A stretch of 64,000 nucleotides of DNA from Clostridia bacterium. Its GTDB lineage: Bacteria; Bacillota; Clostridia; Oscillospirales; CAG-272. Shown here one piece after another: positions 33,383 through 42,368 of this stretch (its first letter is position 1; each line of letters starts with the position of its first letter). The translations under genes and the position numbers were made by a program. Below the pieces are notes generated by a model. It was not told the origin of the DNA, made no database searches, and saw nothing but the letters and a program-made list of their open reading frames with translations. Location: the NCBI GenBank assembly GCA_017468385.1, contig JAFUIQ010000011.1, forward strand, positions 65,622-129,621. Direction: 5' to 3'.

Positions 33383-33388
33383 TATAAT
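33383..33388 (+). promoter_or_regulatory. -10 element before the isomerase-like gene
   Basis: TATAAT, about 54 bases before ATG 33442. The hexamer 17 bases upstream, TGGATT, is a poor -35. Confidence 0.45.
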
Positions 33389-33441
33389 GGAATCAAATCG
33401 TACAGAAAGGCGGATCCGACGGATCCGATGGTAAATGAATT

Positions 33442-34299
33442 ATGAAAATCGGTGCAATGGTAGAATCGTTCCGTGCCGGCTTCCGTGGCGGCGTGGAAAA
33501 AGCGGCCGCTCTCGGCGTGGAGGGTATCCAGGCGTATGCCACCTATGGTGAGTTGGCGCCTGAGAATATGACGCCCGCCAAGATTAAAGAAACTCTGGAT
33601 ATCGTGCATTCTCACGGCCTGGTGTTCTCCGCAATCTGCGGTGACTTCTGCGTGGGCTTTGCCGATCCCGAAAAGAATAAAATCTATGTGGAAAAATCCA
33701 AGCGGGTGCTGGATCTGGCGAAGGAGTTGAACTGCAATGTGGTAACCACCCACATCGGCGTGGTTCCCGTGGAGGAAAACGAGAAGAAGAAGATCATGCG
33801 GGAGGCCTGCCACGAGCTGGCTGTGTACGCCGATTCCATCGGTTCCGCTTTCGCTGTGGAGACCGGTCCGGAACTGGCTACGGTTCTGTGCGATTTCCTG
33901 GATTCTCTGGATGCCGGCGGCGTGCGCGTCAACTTCGACCCGGCCAATCTGGTTATGGTGGCGGGAGATCGTCCCGAAACCGCTGTCAAGACCTTGGGCA
34001 AGTACATCGTACATACCCATGCCAAGGACGGCATCAAGCTGCAGCGTACCGTGGCCGAGGGCGTGGAACTGAGCCCTGAAGCCAAAGCACATAACGAAAT
34101 GATGGATATGGGCAAGCGCTATCTGGAACTGCCGCTGGGACAGGGCGGTGTGAATTTCGACACCTATCTGCCCGCCCTCAAGGAAACCGGATTTGACGGA
34201 TTCCTCACCATCGAGCGCGAAGTGGGCGCCACTCCTGAAGAAGATATCGGTATGGCGGCCCGTTTCCTTGCGGAAAAGATCCGTCAGTACAATCTCTGA
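33442..34299 (+). CDS. Sugar phosphate isomerase/epimerase (xylose isomerase-like TIM barrel)
   Basis: A 285-residue protein of the AP endonuclease 2/IolE-like barrel family. It opens with MKIGAMVESFRAGFRGGVEKAAA and shows metal-binding-type steps VVTTHIGVVP, AVETGPELATVL, VNFDPANLVMV and VHTHAKDG, in which acidic and His residues would bind a divalent metal. GFLTIEREVGATPEEDI closes the barrel. Members isomerise keto/aldo sugars or inositol derivatives; the substrate is unknown. It is monocistronic between a promoter and a strong hairpin. Confidence 0.85.
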   Translation: MKIGAMVESFRAGFRGGVEKAAALGVEGIQAYATYGELAPENMTPAKIKETLDIVHSHGLVFSAICGDFCVGFADPEKNKIYVEKSKRVLDLAKELNCNVVTTHIGVVPVEENEKKKIMREACHELAVYADSIGSAFAVETGPELATVLCDFLDSLDAGGVRVNFDPANLVMVAGDRPETAVKTLGKYIVHTHAKDGIKLQRTVAEGVELSPEAKAHNEMMDMGKRYLELPLGQGGVNFDTYLPALKETGFDGFLTIEREVGATPEEDIGMAARFLAEKIRQYNL

Positions 34300-34322
34300 T
34301 ATATCGCCCGATAAAACAAACC

Positions 34323-34348
34323 GGGGGAATGCCCGAAGGCATTCCCCC
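34323..34348. terminator. Hairpin between convergent genes
   Basis: GGGGGAATGCC-CGAA-GGCATTCCCCC, an 11-bp perfect stem with a stable CGAA loop, 23 bases past the isomerase stop and 20 before the end of the leftward small gene. The T-run is weak on + (ATGTGTTT). Confidence 0.75.
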
Positions 34349-34368
34349 ATGTGTTTGTGAGTAGTTAT

Positions 34369-34503
34369 TTAACGGCAGCCGCAGGTATTTACGCCGCATC
34401 CGCAGCCACAGCCGTTGTTGCCGCAGACAAGGGTCAGAATAAGCAGGGTGAGCAGGATCAGCCACAGAGTCTCGTTCTCAAAGATTTCGCAAATGCATCC
34501 CAT
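34369..34503 (-). CDS. Tiny membrane protein with a Cys/Gly-rich tail
   Basis: A 44-residue protein. I start it at ATG 34503, preceded by AAAAGGAAATTGGAAT. It begins MGCICEIFENETLW, has one hydrophobic helix LILLTLLILTLV (about 14-26) and ends in CGNNGCGCGCGVNTCGCR, with eight Cys in the whole protein, six of them in the last 18 residues. The pattern looks like a metal- or thiol-active tail on a membrane anchor. Many small Clostridial proteins of this style exist without names; I do not know a function. It is expressed alone, convergent with the isomerase gene. Confidence 0.55.
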   Translation of the reverse strand: MGCICEIFENETLWLILLTLLILTLVCGNNGCGCGCGVNTCGCR

Positions 34504-34629
34504 ATTCCAATTTCCTTTTCGTTCATAGTATTGCGGGGGTTTCACCCGCTGCCGGGCCGCGGCTCTCACCGCATCCCTGATACTATACTATGACCGAGGG
34601 GACGCTTTGCTACTGTTTGCGACAAAAAG

Positions 34630-35271
34630 TTATTCCAGATCGATGTGGGTGCAGTGCAGAAAGGCGTTGGCACTGACAATGCTGTCCGTGGGAATCTCTG
34701 TCTTGGCACCGCAGTCCTTGCAGGAGATCTGCACGCAGTCGTCCAGAATGTCCACGGCATAGTGGCCGTGACCCTTCGGGCATTGGCATCGGATTTCGCC
34801 CTCCGCGCTCAGTTCATGGATCACATACATAATGATGTCCATGATCTGCGGATCGCTGAACATGCGGTCGCGATCCCGGCGGTTTTCCGCTATGGAGGAG
34901 AATTCCTCCCCGCTGAGGATTTCCTTCAGCTCCCGATCCGCGTCGGCCAGAGCCCGATCCACATCCTCCTTGTGTCCCACAAAGCCGATGTTCATGCCCG
35001 AATAGGGGCAGGGAAACGCCATCAGATCCGTCTCGAAAAAGAACTGGGAGGAGATGGTGAAGGTGTGGGGATTGGGGCAGAGGAAGCAAGGGATCTGCAG
35101 GCGGACTTTTTTATCTTTGGTGTACACCACGGAAAGATCGCTTTTTCCGCAGGGGCATTTCATGCGGATCATGTCGGCAGACAGAGAGAACACGCCGATC
35201 AGGCTGATCACCGCGGAGCCGCAGTGCGGACAGCGATAGGCAAGAGTGGTTTGTTTTTGATTCAGAATCAT
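34630..35271 (-). CDS. Zinc-ribbon (CpXC-like) protein of unknown function
   Basis: A 213-residue protein if started at ATG 35271; a TTG at 35286 is an alternative and neither has a good ribosome site. Four Cys pairs are visible: CPHCG, CPCGK, CFLCPNP and, near the end, CQCPKG with CKDCG, as in CpXC-type zinc-ribbon proteins. The middle is charged and helical (HKEDVDRALADADRELKE). It is a single gene with a perfect promoter. No function is known for this family. Confidence 0.7.
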   Translation of the reverse strand: MILNQKQTTLAYRCPHCGSAVISLIGVFSLSADMIRMKCPCGKSDLSVVYTKDKKVRLQIPCFLCPNPHTFTISSQFFFETDLMAFPCPYSGMNIGFVGHKEDVDRALADADRELKEILSGEEFSSIAENRRDRDRMFSDPQIMDIIMYVIHELSAEGEIRCQCPKGHGHYAVDILDDCVQISCKDCGAKTEIPTDSIVSANAFLHCTHIDLE

Positions 35272-35305
35272 ATTTATCCGATCCAATCCATAGAATGTAT
35301 GTATT

Positions 35306-35335
35306 ATTATAACACCTGATATTATTTTATGTCAA
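35306..35335 (-). promoter_or_regulatory. Consensus promoter of the zinc-ribbon gene
   Basis: On the complement, TTGACA (35330-35335), 18 bases, TATAAT (35306-35311). Confidence 0.85.
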
Positions 35336-35450
35336 TCTTTTGAAAAGGGAATCTTTTCCCCGGGCCAATGAATCAGCAAAAATGCCACGTTCCACAGGGA
35401 AACGAGGATTTGGGGAAGGATTCGTCAGATTATGACGGAAAGGAGGAGCC

Positions 35451-37856
35451 ATGCATCTGACGTTCGGTGAGAATTTCCGCACCGTCTTTTTGGACGTGGC
35501 GGAGTTGTGCGTTTTTGCCCGCCGTAAGGCGGGTGTGCCCACGGGATTTCACACAAGCTGTGGGGACGGCCATTTGGGCGAGGGTTTGTCCGATGTCCGT
35601 CGGAATGTGCCGGTTTCCGCTGTGCGGGAAGCGGATGGCTTTTCCTTTGTTTTCCGTGGGGAGATCGATGCGGTGTCCTTTGACGGGACAACCTTGTGTT
35701 GTGAATACCGGAAATTTGTGCGCCGCTCCCCCGACAGAGTGTATCCCGGGGATGACGCGGCCTATCTGGCCCGGGTGATGCTGTGCGCCTGTATGCTGGC
35801 GGAGGAGGAAGGCCGGGAGAGCCTGGCTATCCGCATGGCGTTTGTGCGGGAATCCGACGGAGCGGTGCAGTGCTGGGAGGGGATGTTTGCCCGGGCTGTG
35901 CTGGCCCGTTCTCTGGATGCTTTGTTTGAGCGTGCCGCGCCTTTTCTGGCGATGGAGGCTTGCCGCATGGGTGAGGGCAGGGAACAGCTGAAAAAGCTTC
36001 GCTTCCCCTATCCCACCATCCGGGAGGGACAAAGAGATCTGATGGAGGAGATGTTCCGCTGTGCGCGTACATCCCGCCGTCTGCTGGCCAGCGCTCCCAC
36101 CGGAATCGGCAAGACCATGTCCGGCGTGTATCCCGCCTTGCGGGCATTGGGCGTCGGATATGGGGATCGGATCTTCTACTTCACCGCCAAAACGGTGACG
36201 GGCAACGCGGCATTGGATGCGGTGCGCACCCTGAGCGAACAGTGCCCCACTCTGCGATGCTGCCGCATTGCGGCCAAAGAGCGGCTGTGTCCCCGCCGCA
36301 AAAACGGGGAGAACGCCCACGGCATGTGCCGCCGCTGTGAGATGCTGGCCCCCCTGGGGAAGCAGTCCTATGAGGAACGGCGGGATCGGGCCCTTCTTTC
36401 CGTTTTGGAAAGCGGCACGGTGTACGACAGCCCCGATATGGTGAAAATCGCCGAGCAGTACGGCATCTGCCCCTATGAATTGTCGCTGGATGTCAGCGAA
36501 TACTGCGATATGATCGTCTGCGATTACGGCTATCTGCTGGATCCCCATGTGCGCTTCCAGCGGTATTTCGTGCAGGATCGGGGAGAGAAATATATTTTCC
36601 TCTTCGATGAGGCCCACAATCTGCCTGACCGGGCCAGAGAAACCTATTCCGCCGCACTGAGCCGCTCGGAATTTCTCCGCTTTGCGGAGAGCGTCTGCGC
36701 CGCCTTGCCCGACGATCGGCCTCTGGCCGACGGATGCGATTGCATGCGTGCTGCATTCGACGGCATCGAAGCCATGTGCGCCGCCGAAGCGGAGGAATCG
36801 CCGGAGGGGGAGCGGGCGGGATGTATCCTGTTGTCCGCGGTGCCGCCTTTCCTTGTGGAGGCGGTGGGACGTATGCGGGCGGTGTGCGACGAATATCTGC
36901 GGCGGGATTACGAGAGTGCCGCGCCCCTCTTTGAGGATATGCGCACGGCCCTGCGCCGCTTTGCGGAATCCGTCGCCCTGGCGGACGATGCCTTCGCCTT
37001 CTATGCCGAAGCGGCGGGTGGGGAGTGCCTTGTGCGTCTCATGTGTCTGGATCCTGCGCGGATGCTGGATGAGGCCATGAAGAAGGCGGTGAGTACCGCC
37101 CTGTTTTCCGCCACCCTGTCTCCCATGGATTACTATGCCGACGTGTGCGGCTGCAAAAACGCCGTGCGGCTGGAACTGCCATCCCCCTATGAGCGGGAGA
37201 ATCTGTGTCTGGTGACGGTGGATTCCGTGGGAACCCGATTGTCCCAGCGGCGGGATACCTCCGCCGACGTGGCGGAATTGATTGCCGCCGTGACGGAGAG
37301 CCGGGCGGGGAACTACATCGTCTATTTCCCGTCTTACAAATACATGAACGCCGTGTGCCGGCAGTATCTGAAACTGTCTCCGGGCAGTAAGGTTATTTTG
37401 CAGAAGCAGGGCATGAGCATCGGCGAGCGGGATCGGTTCCTGCGTGCCTTTGCATCCTCCGCCGCACGGGGAGAGGGACTGACCGCATTCTGCGTGCTGG
37501 GCGGCATCTTCTCCGAGGGAATCGATCTGCAGGGAGAGAGTCTCATCGGCTCCATCATCGTGGGGATCGGTCTGCCCGGCTTGTCCAGTGAGTTGAATAT
37601 CCTGTCGGAATATTACGAAAAGACAAGAGAAAGCGGCCACGATTACGCCTATCTCTATCCAGCCATGAACAAGATCCTGCAGGCGGCGGGCCGCGTGATC
37701 CGCAGTGAAGAGGATCGGGGCGTGGTGGTGCTGATCGACGATCGGTACGCCGATCCGGGCATACGAAAGTTGTTCCCCGCCCATTGGAGCCGGATGCAGT
37801 ACACGGGCGACGCCTACTCCCTCAGCCGGATTCTGGAAAAGTTCTGGGATGAATAA
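35451..37856 (+). CDS. Rad3/XPD-type iron-sulfur DNA helicase
   Basis: An 801-residue superfamily 2 helicase, close to DinG/YoaA/XPD. AAAGGAGGAGCC precedes ATG 35451. Motifs: Walker A SAPTGIGKT (about 213-221), four Cys that should bind a 4Fe-4S cluster (near 279, 292, 295 and 339, in CPRRKN, CRRCEM and GICPYE), DEAH in FLFDEAHNLPDRA (about 386), motif III SATLSPMDYY, and motifs V-VI FSEGIDLQGES and QAAGRVIRSEEDRG. The N-terminal 170 residues are extra, with GEIDAVSFDGTTL and CCEYRKF resembling a PD-(D/E)XK nuclease core. Helicases of this type unwind damaged or structured DNA. Confidence 0.88.
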   Translation: MHLTFGENFRTVFLDVAELCVFARRKAGVPTGFHTSCGDGHLGEGLSDVRRNVPVSAVREADGFSFVFRGEIDAVSFDGTTLCCEYRKFVRRSPDRVYPGDDAAYLARVMLCACMLAEEEGRESLAIRMAFVRESDGAVQCWEGMFARAVLARSLDALFERAAPFLAMEACRMGEGREQLKKLRFPYPTIREGQRDLMEEMFRCARTSRRLLASAPTGIGKTMSGVYPALRALGVGYGDRIFYFTAKTVTGNAALDAVRTLSEQCPTLRCCRIAAKERLCPRRKNGENAHGMCRRCEMLAPLGKQSYEERRDRALLSVLESGTVYDSPDMVKIAEQYGICPYELSLDVSEYCDMIVCDYGYLLDPHVRFQRYFVQDRGEKYIFLFDEAHNLPDRARETYSAALSRSEFLRFAESVCAALPDDRPLADGCDCMRAAFDGIEAMCAAEAEESPEGERAGCILLSAVPPFLVEAVGRMRAVCDEYLRRDYESAAPLFEDMRTALRRFAESVALADDAFAFYAEAAGGECLVRLMCLDPARMLDEAMKKAVSTALFSATLSPMDYYADVCGCKNAVRLELPSPYERENLCLVTVDSVGTRLSQRRDTSADVAELIAAVTESRAGNYIVYFPSYKYMNAVCRQYLKLSPGSKVILQKQGMSIGERDRFLRAFASSAARGEGLTAFCVLGGIFSEGIDLQGESLIGSIIVGIGLPGLSSELNILSEYYEKTRESGHDYAYLYPAMNKILQAAGRVIRSEEDRGVVVLIDDRYADPGIRKLFPAHWSRMQYTGDAYSLSRILEKFWDE

Positions 37857-37900
37857 AATCGCTTCTGCCCCCCGCGGGCGAGGCGATTTTTTCTTTTTTT
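37855..37900 (+). terminator. Terminator of the helicase gene
   Basis: AAAATCGCTTC / GAGGCGATTTT with a GC-rich loop, followed by TTCTTTTTTT; it starts within the stop codon. Confidence 0.85.
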
Positions 37901-37984
37901 GCCCCAAAATCCCATAAAAATGCGAAGAATTCCCCATTCCGACGGGCGTTTTTTGTTGCACAGTGCCGAAATTCAAAAAAATGC

Positions 37985-38011
37985 AAAAAGCCTGTTTTCA
38001 TTGGGCTTTTT
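37985..38011 (+). terminator. Short hairpin overlapping the typA promoter
   Basis: AAAAAGCCT / GGGCTTTTT, 9-bp stem followed by TTTG. The -35-like TTTTCA lies in its loop. It may stop read-through from upstream or be chance. Confidence 0.4.
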
Positions 38012-38023
38012 TTGTGATATACT
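37995..38023 (+). promoter_or_regulatory. Promoter of typA
   Basis: TTTTCA (37995-38000), 17 bases, TGA-extended TATACT (38018-38023), 37 bases before the TTG start. Confidence 0.6.
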
Positions 38024-38060
38024 ATGTAAGTTAATTATATAGAAAGATCGGGATACTATT

Positions 38061-39887
38061 TTGGTAAGAGAAGATTTGCGCAACATAGCGATCATCGCCC
38101 ACGTTGACCACGGTAAGACTACCCTGGTGGACGGCATGCTGAAGCAGGGCGGTGCGTACCATGAAAACCAGGCCGTGGTAGAGCGCGTGATGGACTCGGG
38201 CGCCATCGAAAAGGAACGCGGCATCACGATTCTCGCAAAGAACACCTCCGTATATTATAACGGTGTAAAGATCAACATCGTAGACACCCCCGGACACGCG
38301 GACTTCGGCGGCGAAGTAGAGCGTATTCTGAAGATGGTCAACGGCGTCATCCTGCTGGTAGACGCGGCGGAGGGCCCCATGCCCCAGACCCGCTTCGTGC
38401 TTCAGCGAGCCATGGAGCTGAATCACCGCATCATCGTGGTGGTCAATAAGGTGGACCGTCCCGATGCCCGTATCAATGAGGTTATCGATGAAACGCTGGA
38501 GCTTCTGATGGATCTGAACGCCACCGACGAGCAGCTGGATTCTCCCATGCTGTTCTGCTGCGGCCGCTCCGGCACCGCATCACTGGATCCGGAAACCCCG
38601 GGCGAGGATCTGCGCCCTCTGTTCGACACCATTCTGGAGTACATCCCCAGCCCCGAGGGCGAGGTGGACGAGCCGCTGCAGCTTCTGGTTTCCTCCATCG
38701 ACTACAACGATTACGTGGGCCGTATCGGCATCGGCCGTATTGAGCGGGGATCTCTCCGTGTCAATCAGGATGTTACCATCTGCAACTATCACAATCCCGG
38801 TGAGACCCGCCGGGCCCGCATCGCGGCCTTGTACCAGATCAGCGGTCTGGACCGGGTGGCGGTGGATTCTGCCAAGATGGGCGACATCGTTTGTTTCTCC
38901 GGTGCGGCGGATATCGGTATCGGCGACACCATTTGCGCCACCGACCGTCCCGAGCCCCTGGAGTTTGTGAAGGTGTCCGAGCCCACCATGGAGATGACCT
39001 TCTCCGTCAACGACAGCCCCTTTGCCGGCAAGGAGGGCAAATTCGTTACCTCCCGCCAGATCCGTGACCGTCTGTTCAAGGAGACCTTGAAGGACGTGTC
39101 CCTGCGGGTCAGCGACGGCGAGACCACCGATTCCTTTAAGGTGGCCGGCCGCGGTGAGATGCATCTGTCCATCCTCATCGAGACCATGCGCCGGGAGAAT
39201 TACGAGCTGTGCTGCTCCATGCCCCACGTTCTCTATAAGGAGATCGACGGCAAGCTCTGCGAGCCCATGGAGAAGGTGTCCATCGACGTGCCCGATGACG
39301 CGGTGGGCAGCGTAATGCAGAAACTGGGTGCCCGCAAGGGTGAACTCATCGAGATGGCCAAGGTGGGATCCCGTACCCGCATCGAGTACTCCATCCCCTC
39401 CCGCTGTCTGTTCGGCTACCGCAGCGAGTTCATGACCGATACCAAGGGCGAGGGCGTCATCAACACTCTCTTCGACGGTTATCAGCCCTACAAGGGCGAC
39501 GTGACCACCCGCTTTACCGGTTCTCTGATCGCCTCCGAGGATGGCGAGGCCACCTCCTACGGTCTGTTCAACGCACAGGATCGCGGCGCTATGTTCATCG
39601 GCGTACAGACGCCCGTGTACGAGGGTATGATCGTGGGCGAGTGCCCCAAGCAGGAGGATATTGCCCTCAACGTCTGCAAGAAGAAGCACCTGACCTCCAT
39701 CCGCTCCAAGGGCGCGGATGAGGCACTGATCCTCACCCCGCCGAAGGTGATGTCCCTGGAGCAGGCCATCGAATATATTGGTGATGATGAACTGATCGAG
39801 GTAACTCCCAAGTCCATCCGCCTGCGCAAGAAGATCCTGAATACGGAATTGCGCCTGAAGGCCGAGGCAAAGCTGAAGAAATCCTGA
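38061..39887 (+). CDS. typA: Translational GTPase TypA/BipA
   Basis: A 608-residue ribosome-associated GTPase. It starts with TTG 38061, which reproduces the family N-terminus ([20 protein letters not shown]); no ATG is present nearby and the ribosome site is weak (AAGATCGGGA). G motifs: [32 protein letters not shown]-like domains III and V and the TypA-specific C-terminus follow. It acts in ribosome assembly and stress or cold adaptation in known bacteria. It is monocistronic with a promoter of its own. Confidence 0.96.
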   Translation: MVREDLRNIAIIAHVDHGKTTLVDGMLKQGGAYHENQAVVERVMDSGAIEKERGITILAKNTSVYYNGVKINIVDTPGHADFGGEVERILKMVNGVILLVDAAEGPMPQTRFVLQRAMELNHRIIVVVNKVDRPDARINEVIDETLELLMDLNATDEQLDSPMLFCCGRSGTASLDPETPGEDLRPLFDTILEYIPSPEGEVDEPLQLLVSSIDYNDYVGRIGIGRIERGSLRVNQDVTICNYHNPGETRRARIAALYQISGLDRVAVDSAKMGDIVCFSGAADIGIGDTICATDRPEPLEFVKVSEPTMEMTFSVNDSPFAGKEGKFVTSRQIRDRLFKETLKDVSLRVSDGETTDSFKVAGRGEMHLSILIETMRRENYELCCSMPHVLYKEIDGKLCEPMEKVSIDVPDDAVGSVMQKLGARKGELIEMAKVGSRTRIEYSIPSRCLFGYRSEFMTDTKGEGVINTLFDGYQPYKGDVTTRFTGSLIASEDGEATSYGLFNAQDRGAMFIGVQTPVYEGMIVGECPKQEDIALNVCKKKHLTSIRSKGADEALILTPPKVMSLEQAIEYIGDDELIEVTPKSIRLRKKILNTELRLKAEAKLKKS

Positions 39888-39995
39888 CGCACCCGTGTGC
39901 GGCGGAGATTCCGGAATAGGGCGATGCGGCACGATGTACCGCTCCGTGCGAATCGTCTCCCGGAATCCCCAAAATGGATTTTTTGCGAAAAACTA

Positions 39996-40024
39996 TTGAT
40001 TTTACGGACGAAATTTGCTATACT
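39996..40024 (+). promoter_or_regulatory. Promoter of the HPr-like gene
   Basis: TTGATT (39996-40001), 17 bases, TATACT (40019-40024). The gap before it (39890-39995) holds only a weak GATTCCGG/CCGGAATC inverted repeat. Confidence 0.8.
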
Positions 40025-40107
40025 GATTATAGGTGTTGGAATTTCGTCGCTGAGCGGACGGAATTTTGTATAAATTTAAAGAAATTTTGTGCACAGGAGC
40101 ATATTAT

Positions 40108-40371
40108 ATGATTTCTCGTGATGTTACAATAAAAAATAATGTCGGTCTGCACGCAAGACCTGCAACATTTTTTATTCAGAAGGCGAATTCCTATCGTAGT
40201 TCTATCTGGGTGGAGCGTGAGGACAGACGTGTCAACGCCAAGAGCCTCCTGGGTGTTCTTTCCCTGGGTATTGTGAAGGGAACTACCATTACTTTGATCG
40301 CAGACGGTGCGGATGAAACCGAGGCCCTGGACGGCCTTGCCGCGCTGATCGATACCGGATTCAACGAATAA
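40108..40371 (+). CDS. HPr-family phosphocarrier protein
   Basis: An 87-residue protein; ATG 40108 follows CAGGAGCATATT. It has the HPr active site GLHARPATFF (phospho-His near residue 15) and the regulatory segment NAKSLLGVLSLGI with the Ser46 equivalent, so it could serve both PEP-dependent sugar transport and carbon catabolite control. No enzyme I, HPr kinase or PTS transporter is nearby. In Bacillus and Clostridia a second HPr-like protein (Crh) lacks the His; this one has it. It is monocistronic. Confidence 0.9.
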   Translation: MISRDVTIKNNVGLHARPATFFIQKANSYRSSIWVEREDRRVNAKSLLGVLSLGIVKGTTITLIADGADETEALDGLAALIDTGFNE

Positions 40372-40415
40372 TCCGGCATGTTCCCGCAATGGGGACAATA
40401 AGTCTATAGGTTTTA

Positions 40416-40448
40416 TGGCGAAAAGCGCGGTCGGTATGCTTTTCGCCA
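40416..40448 (+). terminator. Terminator of the HPr-like gene
   Basis: TGGCGAAAAGC / GCTTTTCGCCA, an 11-bp perfect stem with an 11-base loop, followed by CTTTTGCTTTT. It ends 22 bases before uvrC. Confidence 0.85.
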
Positions 40449-40470
40449 CTTTTGCTTTTGGGAGGATCGT

Positions 40471-42351
40471 ATGGAGTCACTGGCACATACCCCGCAAAGT
40501 GAGCAGGTGCTGTCCCATCTGCGCTCCAAGGCGGCGGCACTGCCCCGCGTGCCGGGGGTGTATATCATGCGCGCCCCGTCGGGAAAAGTGATCTATGTGG
40601 GAAAATCCCGCTCTCTTCGTGATCGGGTGTCCCAGTATTTCCACGGTGCCCACGATGTGAAAACCGCACGAATGGCGGGCAGTGTCCACGATTTCGATTT
40701 CATCGTGTGCGACACGGAGATGGAAGCGCTGGCGCTGGAAAACCGCCTGATCAAGCAGTATTCTCCCAAGTATAATATTCGTCTGAAAGACGCAAAATCC
40801 TATCCGTATATCCGCCTCAGTATGGGGGATGAGTATCCAAGACTGTCCATGACGCGGAGCCGGGCGGGGGATGATTCCCTCTACTTCGGGCCCTATTCCG
40901 GCGTGTCCACCGTGTTCTCCATCATCCATACGCTGGAGAGTACCCTGGGCCTTCCGTCCTGCAAGCGGGTTTTCCCCCGGGATATCGGGCGGGAACGCCC
41001 CTGCGTCTATCGGCAGATGGGAAAGTGTGTGGGCGTGTGCGCCGGGGATGTGGATAAAGAAGAATACGCCGCCTTGGTTCGCTGTGCGATCCAGATTTTG
41101 CGGGGCGGCACCAAAGACGCCATTGCGGATCTGGAGACGCGGATGAGCGACGCCTCGGAAAATCTCCGCTTTGAGGAGGCCGCCCGCTGTCGGGATTCTA
41201 TCGCCGCCCTCAGACGGTTGGGCGAAAAGCAGAAGGCTGTGGGCGCACCGGATTTCGAGTGCGATGTGATCGCCCTGGCCCGGGACGAGGCGGGGGATTG
41301 TGCCTCCGTATTCTATGTCCGCGGCGGCTATATTGCGGACAGCGAACAGTTCCTTTTTGCTCCCGACGCCATCACGGAGGACGGCGGCGACGCCGATTCT
41401 CCCATGAGCGCGTTCATTCTGGGCTTGTATCAAAGCCGGGAGTATATTCCCCGGGAGATCCTTTTGTCCTTTCCCCTGCCGGAGGAGGAGATGGCGGCCC
41501 TGTCTGCCTGCCTCAGCGAGCGGGCCGGGCACCGTACCGTCGTGCGCACGCCCCAGCGGGGCGATGCCCGCCAGCTTTGTCTGATGGCGGAAAAGGATGC
41601 GGCCCAGCACAGGGAGAATCAGCGGCGACGGGAGGAGGGCGATATGAAGGTCCTCGTCCGTCTGGCATCCCTTCTGGAATTGGAAACGGTGCCGGAGCGC
41701 ATCGAGGTGTACGACATATCCAATCTGGGAGCGGAGCACATCACCGCCGGCATGATCGTGGCGGAAAACGGCCGCTTCAAAAAGAGCGACTATCGCTATT
41801 TCAAGATTCGCTCCGTCACGGGCGCGCCCGATGACTATGCCTCCATGCGGGAGGTGATCCTTCGGCGGATCGCCCATCTGGAGGATGCGTCGGGAGGGTA
41901 TTCCATCCGTCCCGATCTGATCCTGTTGGACGGCGGTAAGGGACATGTGTCCGTGGTGCGGGAAGCACTCCGGGAGGCGGGAGTGGATATCCCCGTGTAC
42001 GGTCTTGCCAAGGATGAGCATCACAAGACCCGCACCGTGGTGGGCGAGGAGGAGGAAATCCAGATCGCACGGGACCCGCTGGTGTTCCCGTTCCTTTACA
42101 AATTGCAGGAGGAGGTTCACCGCTTCACCGTGTCCGGCATGAGTGCCGCCAAGCGGAAAACCCTGCGCACATCGTCTTTGGAGAAAGTAAAAGGCATCGG
42201 CCCCGCTAAGGCCAAAACACTGCTCTCCCATTTCGGCACGCTGGCCAATATGCGCCTCGCTTCCGCGGCCGACATCGAGGAGGTGCGCGGTCTGTCCCGG
42301 GCGGATGCGGAGAATATCTACGAATTTTTGCATAAAAACACATCGGATTGA
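40471..42351 (+). CDS. uvrC: UvrC, excision nuclease subunit
   Basis: A 626-residue protein, full length for UvrC. It makes the two incisions around a lesion in nucleotide excision repair with UvrA and UvrB. Domains: GIY-YIG nuclease at the start (PGVYIMRAPSGKVIYVGKS), a UVR motif that binds UvrB (DASENLRFEEAARCRDSIA), the RNase H-like 3' nuclease half (IEVYDISNLGAEH, LDGGKGHVSV), and a helix-hairpin-helix end (VKGIGPAKAKTLLSHFGT). GGGAGGATCGT precedes ATG 40471. rsmD follows after 17 bases. Confidence 0.97.
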   Translation: MESLAHTPQSEQVLSHLRSKAAALPRVPGVYIMRAPSGKVIYVGKSRSLRDRVSQYFHGAHDVKTARMAGSVHDFDFIVCDTEMEALALENRLIKQYSPKYNIRLKDAKSYPYIRLSMGDEYPRLSMTRSRAGDDSLYFGPYSGVSTVFSIIHTLESTLGLPSCKRVFPRDIGRERPCVYRQMGKCVGVCAGDVDKEEYAALVRCAIQILRGGTKDAIADLETRMSDASENLRFEEAARCRDSIAALRRLGEKQKAVGAPDFECDVIALARDEAGDCASVFYVRGGYIADSEQFLFAPDAITEDGGDADSPMSAFILGLYQSREYIPREILLSFPLPEEEMAALSACLSERAGHRTVVRTPQRGDARQLCLMAEKDAAQHRENQRRREEGDMKVLVRLASLLELETVPERIEVYDISNLGAEHITAGMIVAENGRFKKSDYRYFKIRSVTGAPDDYASMREVILRRIAHLEDASGGYSIRPDLILLDGGKGHVSVVREALREAGVDIPVYGLAKDEHHKTRTVVGEEEEIQIARDPLVFPFLYKLQEEVHRFTVSGMSAAKRKTLRTSSLEKVKGIGPAKAKTLLSHFGTLANMRLASAADIEEVRGLSRADAENIYEFLHKNTSD

Positions 42352-42368
42352 GTACGAGGTAAGTAAAC

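Noticed and set aside
35430-37976. 848-residue open frame opposite the Rad3-type helicase
   Set aside because: It lies on the other strand of a gene with clear helicase motifs; long antisense frames arise here from the GC-rich codon use, and the translation shows no domain or ribosome site.
39888-39995. Long GATTCCGG/CCGGAATC inverted repeat as a terminator of typA
   Set aside because: The arms are about 8 bp with a loop of about 45 bases and no T-run; too weak to list.
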